Positions 23,688 through 30,563 of a DNA stretch of 36,308 nt are shown here, one piece after another (positions within the stretch are counted from its first letter, which is position 1; the number at the start of each line of letters is the position of its first letter). Origin of the DNA: a virus. The stretch is taken from positions 1-36,308 of IMG/VR virus record IMGVR_UViG_3300010318_000016; one strand, given 5' to 3'. The notes under the pieces are model-generated. The model was not told the DNA's origin, did no database searches, and was given only the letters and a program-made list of their open reading frames with translations. A program made the translations under genes and the position numbers.

Positions 23688-24362
23688 ATGGATTTTGGAA
23701 AAGATTTTAGAAAGTATGCGATGAGCGAACATGGTTTGTCATCAATGAACCTACACTATTTTGAAAATAGTATCGAGAACTCTATGACTCCTTACATTTT
23801 AGAAGAGCGTGAGATGAGAGTTACTCAAATGGATATCTTTTCTCGTTTGATGAGAGAACGTTTATTGTGGGTTGCAGGCCCTGTTGATGATAGAATGTCA
23901 ACAGTAGTTCAAGCACAATTAATGTATTTAGATTCGGTTGATAGTACCGATATCACTATGCACATAGATAGTCCTGGTGGTTCAGTAAAATCAGGTTTGA
24001 GTATGGTTGATGTTATGGATTACATTAAATGCGATATTCGTACCGTAAATACTGGTATGGCGGCGTCAATGGGTTCGGTTTTATTAGGTGCGGGTACTAA
24101 AGGTAAACGTTCATCATTACGTTTTTCTCGTACAATGCTACACCAATCATCAGGTGGGTTTAGAGGTAATATTCAAGATGCGGAGATTGACATGACTGAA
24201 TGGAAAAAAATTAACCAAGTACTATTTGACTTGTTAGGTAGTTATTGTGGTAAACCTGCTAAACAAGTTATGAAAGATGCCAGTCGTGATTTATGGTTGA
24301 CTTCTGATGAAGCTCTTAAGTATGGTATTATTGATGAGATTGTAACTAGTAAGAAGAAATAA
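23688..24362 (+). CDS. clpP: ClpP-family serine protease
   Basis: 224 residues from the ATG at 23688 (MDFGKDFRKYAMSEHG), matching Bacteroidota ClpP starts; an ATG at 23679 adds three. The triad is intact, counted from 23688: Ser127 in GMAASMGSVL, His152 in MLHQSSGG, Asp201 in ASRDLWLTSDEA. DSPGGSVKSGLSMVDVM carries the oxyanion turn. It is closest in feel to chromosomal Bacteroidota ClpP, not to typical short phage prohead proteases. It could form barrels with host ClpP or ClpX, or serve as a head-maturation protease. No scaffold or capsid gene is next to it. Confidence 0.93.
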   Translation: MDFGKDFRKYAMSEHGLSSMNLHYFENSIENSMTPYILEEREMRVTQMDIFSRLMRERLLWVAGPVDDRMSTVVQAQLMYLDSVDSTDITMHIDSPGGSVKSGLSMVDVMDYIKCDIRTVNTGMAASMGSVLLGAGTKGKRSSLRFSRTMLHQSSGGFRGNIQDAEIDMTEWKKINQVLFDLLGSYCGKPAKQVMKDASRDLWLTSDEALKYGIIDEIVTSKKK

Positions 24363-24388
24363 AAAAAGGGGTTTAAAACCCCTTTTTA
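24361..24388. terminator. Bidirectional terminator
   Basis: AAAAAGGGGTTT/AAACCCCTTTTT between convergent clpP and 24390-24716. Confidence 0.9.
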
Positions 24389-24389
24389 A

Positions 24390-24716
24390 TTATTTAGATT
24401 TTTTACAAAATGGTTTACCCTCTTTTGAATTAAAAACAATTACATTATCTTTTTCTTCCCCTTTAGTTAGACCCAATTTTGTTGAGTTAAATTTCCAACA
24501 ATCGGGTAGTTGATTAATTTCGGAATTACCCAATGGTTTTACTGTCGTTGTTTGTGTTGTAGTCGGAGCAACAGTTGTCGTTTGTGTTGTAGTACCTGAT
24601 TGTGGTGGTTCGGTTGTACCGCTAGTTGTTGTGGTTCCTGATTGTTGTTCTCTTAATATAAATTTTTTATCAAGTCTAACATTGGCTTCGTGAATACTTC
24701 GTAATTTATTACTCAT
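24390..24716 (-). CDS. SIxxAN-type leader protein with Thr-rich linker
   Basis: 108 residues. The leader MSNKLRSIHEANVRLDKKFI-LREQQ belongs to a second type shared with 25047-25544 (SI-x-x-AN-x-x-L). Residues 27-60 are a low-complexity Thr/Gln/Ser/Pro linker (TTTQTTTVAPTTTQTTTVKP). The C-terminus is a short unit with two Cys (LPDCWKFN..GKPFCKKS). A similar end is seen in 34188-34508 (KCWKSLKDGIVVTDC), suggesting a shared small disulfide domain. TATTTAT is 15 nt before the ATG. Function is unknown. Confidence 0.72.
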   Translation of the reverse strand: MSNKLRSIHEANVRLDKKFILREQQSGTTTTSGTTEPPQSGTTTQTTTVAPTTTQTTTVKPLGNSEINQLPDCWKFNSTKLGLTKGEEKDNVIVFNSKEGKPFCKKSK

Positions 24717-24731
24717 AAGATTATTTTAATA

Positions 24732-24738
24732 ATAAATA
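24732..24738 (-). promoter_or_regulatory. TATTTAT late-type promoter candidate
   Basis: TATTTAT 15 nt before the ATG at 24716. Confidence 0.4.
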
Positions 24739-24742
24739 TAAG

Positions 24743-25006
24743 TTATTTATTCTTTAGTTTATCTACGTAAATATATTTTATTGTGTCACCAATGTGGTAA
24801 ACATCATTTTGGTTGGTAATTATTTTTTCACCACAATCAGTTGTATAGTAATACTTACTATATGGTTCTAAGGTACTAATATTCTTTTTTACCTCAACAC
24901 TTACAATCACACATTTTATAACTAAATCATTTTTTGTAATTTTGTGAGGTTCCCTACAAGAATATAATGACAACCCAATAAATAAGTAATAAAGTTTTTT
25001 AATCAT
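24743..25006 (-). CDS. Small lipoprotein
   Basis: 87 residues. The N-terminus MIKKLYYLFIGLSLYSC is a lipoprotein signal with a plausible lipobox (L-Y-S-C17). The mature part is beta-rich and hydrophilic (IKCVIVSVEVKKNISTLEPY, TTDCGEKIITN). It has neither leader nor TATTTAT. It would be attached to a cell membrane, perhaps the outer membrane, where superinfection exclusion or receptor masking is possible but unproven. Confidence 0.7.
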   Translation of the reverse strand: MIKKLYYLFIGLSLYSCREPHKITKNDLVIKCVIVSVEVKKNISTLEPYSKYYYTTDCGEKIITNQNDVYHIGDTIKYIYVDKLKNK

Positions 25007-25046
25007 ATTTAATTTTACATAAAAAAAATAATCAAGTCAAATAAGT

Positions 25047-25544
25047 TTAATTGATTGAAAGTTTGTCTGACATCATTTGACTTAACGTTTGCCCGCCGCT
25101 AACATTTAACCCACTTGTTACACTACTTTTTTGTGTTTGAGTCGTACCAGACGTTACATTGGTTTTTGGTATCCCAGCAGTACCTGAAGTACCTTGAGTA
25201 CCTGATGTTCCATCGGTACTTGGTGTTTCTTGTTTAGTTTGTTTTTCTTTTACTTTTGTGATTAAAACTGTTAACTGAGAATCCGCCTCATTTTGAGTAG
25301 GATACTCCTTAAAATATTGTGAAAATTCACTAAATTCTGGTAGTGAAATAGGGTCTACATTGGTCCCATTTTTATTAATATATATTTTATATCCTTTTGG
25401 GTTCAAAGTGCTTTGAGGAAATTGTTGTGTATACCATTGATTATATGGTTTTGCCGCATCGTAAAAACTAACCTCATTAATTATATATCTCCTTTCTAAA
25501 AGGATATTTGCTCTTTGTATTGATTGTTTTTTATGATAACTCAT
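25047..25544 (-). CDS. SIxxAN-type leader protein with Gly/Thr/Ser repeats
   Basis: 165 residues. The leader MSYHKKQSIQRANILLERRY-IINE is like that of 24390-24716. Residues ~30-100 form a small domain (SFYDAAKPYNQWYTQQFPQS, YKIYINKNGTNVDP). Residues ~105-150 are low-complexity (DGTSGTQGTSGTAG). It starts at the last base of the upstream stop (TAATG), so it is coupled to 25544-26002. The spacing of the linker suggests a flexible or extended virion protein. Confidence 0.75.
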   Translation of the reverse strand: MSYHKKQSIQRANILLERRYIINEVSFYDAAKPYNQWYTQQFPQSTLNPKGYKIYINKNGTNVDPISLPEFSEFSQYFKEYPTQNEADSQLTVLITKVKEKQTKQETPSTDGTSGTQGTSGTAGIPKTNVTSGTTQTQKSSVTSGLNVSGGQTLSQMMSDKLSIN

Positions 25545-26002
25545 TATTTAATAATATAATCATCAACATTTATTGTTACTATAGAATTTAATTCATTTTC
25601 ACCAGTATCGATATATATTTTATAATTATTTGGTAATTTGGAATAAAAGAAATTAATTTTATCTCTTACTTCTTTACCATAATCATAAGAATCGTCAAGA
25701 AACTTATTCCATTTAGGTGTAAACCCTTCTAATGGGTTCCCGTTTTTGTTGGTTGTTAATCCAAAAAATAATGATGCCCCTCTATCCCTATAATTATCTT
25801 TGTCAAGATAAAGATTTGTTTGTTCGGCTAATTTTTTAATGTTAATAAATAAATCAATATATAAAATATATTTATATTTTTTATAATTACTATCTAATTG
25901 CCAACCAACAATAAATGGATACTTTTTTGCCGCGGCTTTAATCGACATATCCAAACCTTTAACTTGCAAATCATTAAAATTATTATCTCTAAATTCCTCC
26001 AT
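25544..26002 (-). CDS. Hypothetical protein
   Basis: 152 residues (MEEFRDNNFNDLQVKGLDMS..), with AAAKKYPFIVGWQLDSNYKK and a Tyr/Lys-rich middle. Strands at the end include YKIYIDTGENELNS. It is soluble with no known motif. It lies in a leftward operon between two leader genes, 2 nt after 26005-26634 and overlapping the next start. Confidence 0.72.
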   Translation of the reverse strand: MEEFRDNNFNDLQVKGLDMSIKAAAKKYPFIVGWQLDSNYKKYKYILYIDLFINIKKLAEQTNLYLDKDNYRDRGASLFFGLTTNKNGNPLEGFTPKWNKFLDDSYDYGKEVRDKINFFYSKLPNNYKIYIDTGENELNSIVTINVDDYIIK

Positions 26003-26004
26003 AA

Positions 26005-26634
26005 CTATTTACACCCGTAAATTGTATTACCTCTTTTCATGTTTTTAAAATCAAGAAAAATTAAAAATGTGATATACGCTAATGGTGATTTTTTCCAACT
26101 AAAGGCACATTTGAATAATTTACTTTCAGCTTTATAAATAAGACATCGTAAAAGTCTTAATATAATCCAAGTACCCAAAATAACCCAACCCCAAATAGGT
26201 ATTAAAGTTAATACAGGTTGTAATACAGTAATTAACTCAGCTTGTTCTTTAATAGGTTCTTTATCCTCAGGATTTTTCATCTTATTTTTAACGTAAGATA
26301 TCATTTGTTTGATATCATCAATAGATGCGTTAGGTAAAATCTCACTCAATTTACTATCTAATTGATTTTTGATTTCTTCTAAACTTGAAGGTATTGCTAA
26401 AGTATCACCACTACTAATAATGTCGTTAATCCCTAATGTTTGGATTTCATTATTAATTTGTTCAACCTTTTCTAAACCTTTTCCTGTTTCAAAATTAATA
26501 CACGCTTCGGGAGAGCCAATATCTTCAAAAGGACCACCTTCATTGATTTTTTGTTCAGATATGACCACACCTCTTTTATACCCCAAAAGATATTTCATAG
26601 TGTTTAATTCTTCATTTAATATATTTTTAGACAT
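26005..26634 (-). CDS. Leader (MKxLLGY-type) protein with membrane segment
   Basis: 209 residues. Residues 6-28 (LNEELNTMKYLLGYKRGVVI, then SEQ) are a third leader type with an I-S-E|Q site. Residues ~29-135 are a soluble helical domain (GSPEACINFETGKGLEKVEQ). Residues ~138-165 are hydrophobic (VLTLIPIWGWVILGTWIILR). The tail has Cys and basic residues. The only upstream element is a near match (TTTATAA at 26653-26659). It heads the operon 26634-25047. Confidence 0.75.
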   Translation of the reverse strand: MSKNILNEELNTMKYLLGYKRGVVISEQKINEGGPFEDIGSPEACINFETGKGLEKVEQINNEIQTLGINDIISSGDTLAIPSSLEEIKNQLDSKLSEILPNASIDDIKQMISYVKNKMKNPEDKEPIKEQAELITVLQPVLTLIPIWGWVILGTWIILRLLRCLIYKAESKLFKCAFSWKKSPLAYITFLIFLDFKNMKRGNTIYGCK

Positions 26635-26663
26635 GATATTATATTCTACTTTTATAAATTATT

Positions 26664-27629
26664 TTAAAAATTACTATAAACAACCGACTCCTTATCAATA
26701 AAGGTATTGTTTTTAGGGAATTCATTTATTGGTTTTGCAACACATTTTAACGGTTTAATACTTTCTATTGAAACTGGTTGGTATTTTTTAAGTACTAACA
26801 TTTTTTTACCTGAAGTGAAAACTAAATAATCCACATACTGTTCATTAACTGTGATTCTATTTCTTTTAAACACTTTATAACCCCCTTTTTCTTTGATTCC
26901 AGATGAAACCATATCACAAGGGGTTTGGTCTAATTTTGATAAACTACCAACACTTTTAACCTGTGTTTTAAAAATATCACCATCCTTTTCAAAAATCATA
27001 TCTACACCTAACTTAGTATCGATAGGACTACCTTCAGAAGCTCGGTAGATTAAATTATATCCGAGTTTAGTCATTTCATCAATTACAAATTCTTCCGATT
27101 TATCACCCTTAGTGGTATTTAACCTGTTGTTTTGTATGTATTTATCGTAATTACCTTTTAAGTATTTTTGATAATAGTGTTCAGGTCTATCAAACATTTG
27201 GTTCGATAAATTATTAATCTCTTTTACTTCACTGTATTTATTAGTTTTTAAATTCTCAACTATTTTACAAACACAATATTTTTCATCGATTAAAATATCT
27301 GTAATTAATACCGCCAAATCACTATAGTTAGTGTTTAGTTTATTAATAGGCATCCAATTACCATCATCATCGTACATCATTTTAATCGACATTACATCAT
27401 CAATTCTTTTATCGTCGAAATTAAAAAATCTTTTAAGGATATCCTTATCTTTTTTGTATTGTTCAGAATTTTTTGGCATGTATTGTTTATGCCTATCAAG
27501 AGCAACGTCTATTGGTCTGCGAAAAAACTTTTTTGTTTCAACGGTGTTTAACAAAGTAGTTAATTCGTTGATACATTTTTCATTTAGGCAAACACTTTCA
27601 AATTGTTCTTGGGTGATTAATATCTCCAT
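26664..27629 (-). CDS. Leader-bearing PD-(D/E)xK nuclease-like protein
   Basis: 321 residues. The leader is MEILITQEQFESVCLNE (1-17). Residues 20-160 are a helical, basic region. Residues ~172-260 have a restriction-endonuclease-like core: GDKSEEFVIDEMTKLGYNLI at 175-194 (Glu180), IDTKLGVDMIF (Asp210) and FKTQVKSVG with Gln223-x-Lys225, a Q-x-K form of (D/E)-x-K. This is the fold of many endonucleases and of resolvases. Metal-dependent DNA cleavage is likely but unproven. With its leader it is a candidate injected or virion-packaged nuclease. TATTTAT is 5 nt before the ATG. Confidence 0.75.
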   Translation of the reverse strand: MEILITQEQFESVCLNEKCINELTTLLNTVETKKFFRRPIDVALDRHKQYMPKNSEQYKKDKDILKRFFNFDDKRIDDVMSIKMMYDDDGNWMPINKLNTNYSDLAVLITDILIDEKYCVCKIVENLKTNKYSEVKEINNLSNQMFDRPEHYYQKYLKGNYDKYIQNNRLNTTKGDKSEEFVIDEMTKLGYNLIYRASEGSPIDTKLGVDMIFEKDGDIFKTQVKSVGSLSKLDQTPCDMVSSGIKEKGGYKVFKRNRITVNEQYVDYLVFTSGKKMLVLKKYQPVSIESIKPLKCVAKPINEFPKNNTFIDKESVVYSNF

Positions 27630-27634
27630 ATAGA

Positions 27635-27641
27635 ATAAATA
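27635..27641 (-). promoter_or_regulatory. TATTTAT late-type promoter candidate
   Basis: TATTTAT 5 nt before the ATG at 27629, with a second copy at 27647-27653, right after the upstream terminator. Confidence 0.5.
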
Positions 27642-27652
27642 TCTGTATAAAT

Positions 27653-27676
27653 AAAAAACCCCCTTAAAAGGGGGTT
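27653..27676 (-). terminator. Rho-independent terminator (minus strand)
   Basis: AACCCCCTT/AAGGGGGTT then T6 on the minus strand; ends the 27696-27884 transcript. Confidence 0.85.
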
Positions 27677-27695
27677 ATAGAAATTATGAAGGTTA

Positions 27696-27884
27696 TTAAC
27701 GTGTCATCAAAATGTTTATTTGTTGCATAATTTGACGTTGTCTAGCTTCTAACTGAACAATTTCAGTTATTTGGGCTCTATTCAAATCAATGTTTTGACC
27801 TTTAATTTCATTAATTTTGTTATGTAGTCTAGTGTGTTCATTTAACAACTGACCATAAAGTGATGCTTTTTGAGATTCGTTCAT
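27696..27884 (-). CDS. Small coiled-coil protein
   Basis: 62 residues (MNESQKASLYGQLLNEHTRL..), fully helical, with heptads in IVQLEARQRQIMQQINILM. Probably oligomerises. The start MNESQKASLYG is faintly leader-like. No function is recognised. Confidence 0.65.
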   Translation of the reverse strand: MNESQKASLYGQLLNEHTRLHNKINEIKGQNIDLNRAQITEIVQLEARQRQIMQQINILMTR

Positions 27885-27922
27885 AATTTTAAGTTTAATT
27901 TTTAATTTAGTTATGTAAATAA

Positions 27923-28300
27923 TTAAGACCTTTCTTTATCAATAATATTAACAGGTAATCCATAATTTTTTTCAAACCAAGGTCTTAATAGTTGTTTAAA
28001 ATTTTCAACACCAAAAACATTTATTACGTTTCTGAAAAACCATTCAGCGTAATATAATGCTGGTGACTCATTTTCTTCGGTATAATCATTACCTGTTGGG
28101 TGGTATTGTAGTGCCCATTCGTCATCTTCCCAATCATCCTCAACATTTTCGTAATAATTGTAGACATCTAAATCAACATATCTGTTTTTTTCAGAAACAT
28201 AGTAGTCATAACTTTTATCAGCTCTTTCTAAATCCTTAAACTCAGTCATAATAGAGTTAAAAATGGTTTCTAACTGTTTATGTTTAATTTTTATATCCAT
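27923..28300 (-). CDS. Paralog of the WF-tail family, degenerate leader
   Basis: 125 residues starting MDIKIKHKQLETIFNSIMTE, similar in shape to MKIIITENKLE.. The C-terminus FKQLLRPWFEKNYGLPVNII matches the ends of 30912-31292 and 31292-31663 (F-x-x-W(F)-x-x-x-(F/Y)-x-L-(P)). The acidic Tyr-rich middle differs. TATTTAT is 4 nt before the ATG. I read it as a third copy of a local gene family. Confidence 0.72.
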   Translation of the reverse strand: MDIKIKHKQLETIFNSIMTEFKDLERADKSYDYYVSEKNRYVDLDVYNYYENVEDDWEDDEWALQYHPTGNDYTEENESPALYYAEWFFRNVINVFGVENFKQLLRPWFEKNYGLPVNIIDKERS

Positions 28301-28304
28301 ATAT

Positions 28305-28311
28305 ATAAATA
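28305..28311 (-). promoter_or_regulatory. TATTTAT late-type promoter candidate
   Basis: TATTTAT 4 nt before the ATG at 28300. Confidence 0.45.
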
Positions 28312-28320
28312 GTTAAAAAA

Positions 28321-28347
28321 CAAAAACCCCACCTTGTGAGTGGGGTT
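28321..28347 (-). terminator. Rho-independent terminator (minus strand)
   Basis: AACCCCAC/GTGGGGTT, 7-nt loop, then T-rich on the minus strand; ends the 28370-28543 gene. Confidence 0.85.
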
Positions 28348-28369
28348 CTAAATTCTATAATAGAATAAA

Positions 28370-28543
28370 TTAAGCCTTTGCTTTGTCGACTACAGACCAA
28401 ATAATACCAGTTAATGTGATAACACCACCAATTATTTCTGTCAAAGTAGCTTCGTCAAGTAAACCTTTAGTAACTAGGATACCACCAACAAATGTTAAAG
28501 TGTGTCTTAAAATACCTAATACTTGTGCTTTAGTTAATTTCAT
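28370..28543 (-). CDS. Holin-like 57-residue membrane protein
   Basis: MKLTKAQVLGILRHTLTFVG and onward to ..IIWSVVDKAKA. Two hydrophobic spans (10-27 and 36-51) flank a short acidic turn (LLDEATLTEI). Size and topology fit a small phage holin. It is below usual length cut-offs, but its frame is coherent, and a terminator follows. TATTTAT lies 35 nt upstream at 28579-28585, reading toward it. Confidence 0.75.
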   Translation of the reverse strand: MKLTKAQVLGILRHTLTFVGGILVTKGLLDEATLTEIIGGVITLTGIIWSVVDKAKA

Positions 28544-28607
28544 GTTTTTTTTTGTTAAAAAAGTTTATTTTATTACTTATAAATATATCTAAAGCGATTA
28601 AAACACT

Positions 28608-28766
28608 TTATTTCTCAATATCACTCATTCTTCTTATTGAGTATGAGATAATGTACCCACCAAAGAAACAATTCAATAATGAAGGAAATCCATTACCTGA
28701 AAATCCAACAATTAGTGATGTAAAACCTAAAATAACACCAAAAATTAATTCTTTCTTACTAATCAT
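28608..28766 (-). CDS. 52-residue membrane protein
   Basis: MISKKELIFGVILGFTSLIV and onward to ..SYSIRRMSDIEK. Two hydrophobic spans near 8-24 and 29-43, with a basic end. It starts 1 nt after the stop of an upstream frame lacking a start codon (28768-28845), so the two are probably a unit. No family is named. Confidence 0.6.
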   Translation of the reverse strand: MISKKELIFGVILGFTSLIVGFSGNGFPSLLNCFFGGYIISYSIRRMSDIEK

Positions 28767-28767
28767 T

Positions 28768-28845
28768 TTAAATTAAAATTCTATCGGTAACTTTACCACT
28801 ATTTTCAAAAATATATTCAGTTTTAGCGGGTTTAGTTTCATTTTT
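28768..28845 (-). pseudogene. Open frame without a start codon
   Basis: On the minus strand the frame reads KKNETKPAKTEYIFENSGKV then TDRILI and stops 1 nt before the next ATG, the coupling form TAA-A-ATG used elsewhere. No ATG, GTG or TTG is in frame; an ATG inside the A9 tract is one frame off. It may be a gene whose start was lost or mis-sequenced in the A tract. Confidence 0.35.
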
Positions 28846-28869
28846 TTTTAAAAATAAAAAATAATTGGA

Positions 28870-28899
28870 ATAAAAAAAGGGTTGATTAACCCTTTTTTA
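28870..28899. terminator. Bidirectional terminator
   Basis: AAAAAAGGGTT/AACCCTTTTTT with a GATT loop; ends the leftward 28909-29256 gene. Confidence 0.85.
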
Positions 28900-28908
28900 A
28901 AATCTTAT

Positions 28909-29256
28909 TTACCAATCAATTCCTGGACCCCAAGTTCGTTCATCAATAATTTCATAACCACTAAACTCAACACCAGGAAACCACGACTTAACGTAGTCCT
29001 CAACATGTGCGGTGACATTATCAAAATCGTATCTGTTTCTGTTTACATGAATACCAATATCAACAACAATAGGTTTACCCATACGAATATCTTTTACCAC
29101 GATTTTATCAATCGATTCAACCTCATCAATCTCGTCCATTTCACCTAAACCCCAATCTTCAGACTCTTCTCTTAGTTCATTTAAAGCACCATCAATCAAA
29201 TCCTGAATTATGGATTTCATTTTTTTGTGTTGTGATTCTGTTATGATTAGTTTCAT
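28909..29256 (-). CDS. Leader-bearing protein of unknown function
   Basis: 115 residues. The leader is MKLIITESQHKKMKSIIQDL then IDGALNELREE. An acidic spacer (EDWGLGEMDEIDEVESIDK) and a small alpha/beta domain (DIRMGKPIVVDIGIHVNRNR, VKSWFPGVEFSGYEI) follow, ending GPGIDW. No enzyme motif is seen. TATTTAT is 13 nt before the ATG. Confidence 0.75.
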   Translation of the reverse strand: MKLIITESQHKKMKSIIQDLIDGALNELREESEDWGLGEMDEIDEVESIDKIVVKDIRMGKPIVVDIGIHVNRNRYDFDNVTAHVEDYVKSWFPGVEFSGYEIIDERTWGPGIDW

Positions 29257-29269
29257 TAAGGTTTTTACT

Positions 29270-29276
29270 ATAAATA
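29270..29276 (-). promoter_or_regulatory. TATTTAT late-type promoter candidate
   Basis: TATTTAT 13 nt before the ATG at 29256. Confidence 0.4.
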
Positions 29277-29296
29277 CAAATTTTTTAAAAAAAAAA

Positions 29297-29327
29297 TTGG
29301 TTTAGTTAGTTATTGTTCGTATATTTG
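29297..29327 (+). promoter_or_regulatory. Host-type promoter TTG-N20-TATATTTG
   Basis: TTG 29297-29299 and TATATTTG 29320-29327 with a 20-nt spacer, 7 nt before the ATG at 29335. Confidence 0.7.
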
Positions 29328-29334
29328 CATCATA

Positions 29335-29622
29335 ATGAAAAACCTAAAAAACAAAGAATTAATTTTACATAAAATGTACGACAAGTCACTAATAAAAGGT
29401 CGTACAGAATTTAAAGTTTTGGTAAATCAAATCAATTCAAATTACTTTGTGACTATTAAAATAGAGTGCGACGGCAATAAATTATGGGGTAACAATGCTT
29501 GTGAAAATTATAGAAAATTTATTTTAAATGAAATTAAGGATTATGGAGAAGAATTATTCCAATCGATAACAAGACTTGTGTTCCCTGAAAACAATGCTAA
29601 CGTAAAAGTTATATTTCTTTAA
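29335..29622 (+). CDS. Hypothetical protein under host-type promoter
   Basis: 95 residues (MKNLKNKELILHKMYDKSLI..), basic, alpha/beta, with FKVLVNQINSNYFVTIKIEC and a Cys pair (residues 46 and 56). It is the only rightward gene in the block 24.4-34.8 kb, and has its own host-type promoter, so it is likely early and controlled apart from its neighbours. Function is unknown. Confidence 0.72.
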   Translation: MKNLKNKELILHKMYDKSLIKGRTEFKVLVNQINSNYFVTIKIECDGNKLWGNNACENYRKFILNEIKDYGEELFQSITRLVFPENNANVKVIFL

Positions 29623-29636
29623 TAATCTTTTTTTAA

Positions 29637-30491
29637 TTATCTATCAATATTAAATGATGAGGTATTATAACCCTTTTCTCCTAGTAAATCTCTTAAATAT
29701 TGAGCAATTTCAGACTTTTTATTCCATCCAGTGTGTTGTCTAAAACCTAATTTAAGTTCAACAATATTATGTCCATAGCGAATTTTTAATTGTCTATAGT
29801 CATTTGGGTACTTATCAGCCAACGCTCGTTTAATTACCCTACCTTCTTTTTTAACCCACTCATCAAAATTAAGTAAATTTGTCGTCCCATATATTGATAA
29901 TTCACCAAAAATAGGTTTACCACGTTTAATACCCATGGTCTCTTCAATAAATCTAATTAAGGTACTACTTATTTTATTCGAAATTTGTTGGAGGGGTCTT
30001 TCAATACTAGTGTCTTTAACCGCTTGAATAAAATCAACATCGGCGATTACTGTAACATCATAAGGATTATCTTCAACAATACGAACATTAACATAATTAG
30101 GTAAATCCAACATTTTTATTCCAATATCTAAACCACGTTTGTGTTGTACTGAGAAATTCCTTTGTGACCTTAAACTAGGTAATGAGTGTTTACCAAGTTT
30201 AACAATTTCTCTACCCGTTCTACTCATTAAACTTGTTTTACTACTATACCTGATAAATCCTGTATCAATACCCATATCTTTACAAAATTCTTTAAGATAC
30301 GTATTAAATAAGTAACTAAATGGTCTAGCACCAATTTCATCACCGTGTTTTGATTTAACCCACGGTCTAAAGTAAGTTAATAAAACCTCAATAAAATCTT
30401 CATCATCATAACCCGACAAATCAACATTCTCCAAAACTAAGTTTTTAGAGATTGCCAAATTATATTGAGATTCTGTAATAACAACTTTCAT
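29637..30491 (-). CDS. Leader-bearing protein, 284 residues
   Basis: The start at 30491 (MKVVITESQYNLAISKNLVL-ENV) is chosen over an upstream ATG at 30515 because it gives the leader and has TATTTAT 4 nt before it. The leader has a V-L-E|N site. The body is large, basic and mixed alpha/beta (PFSYLFNTYLKEFCKDMGID; SVQHKRGLDIGIKMLDLPNY; IYGTTNLLNFDEWVKKEG). It is unrecognised. Several Arg/Lys-rich stretches suggest nucleic-acid contact. Confidence 0.78.
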   Translation of the reverse strand: MKVVITESQYNLAISKNLVLENVDLSGYDDEDFIEVLLTYFRPWVKSKHGDEIGARPFSYLFNTYLKEFCKDMGIDTGFIRYSSKTSLMSRTGREIVKLGKHSLPSLRSQRNFSVQHKRGLDIGIKMLDLPNYVNVRIVEDNPYDVTVIADVDFIQAVKDTSIERPLQQISNKISSTLIRFIEETMGIKRGKPIFGELSIYGTTNLLNFDEWVKKEGRVIKRALADKYPNDYRQLKIRYGHNIVELKLGFRQHTGWNKKSEIAQYLRDLLGEKGYNTSSFNIDR

Positions 30492-30495
30492 AACA

Positions 30496-30502
30496 ATAAA
30501 TA
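30496..30502 (-). promoter_or_regulatory. TATTTAT late-type promoter candidate
   Basis: TATTTAT 4 nt before the ATG at 30491. Confidence 0.5.
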
Positions 30503-30513
30503 TAATGATAAAC

Positions 30514-30542
30514 AAAAAACCCCACCTGTTAAAGATGGGGTT
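30514..30542 (-). terminator. Rho-independent terminator (minus strand)
   Basis: AACCCCA/TGGGGTT, 11-nt loop, then T6 on the minus strand; ends 30564-30893. Confidence 0.85.
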
Positions 30543-30563
30543 GATAATTTTGTTTTATTTAAA

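Noticed and set aside
28383-28776. Two rightward frames of 69 and 74 codons
   Set aside because: They are antisense to the coherent leftward small membrane proteins 28370-28543 and 28608-28766, which have matching terminator or coupling signals.
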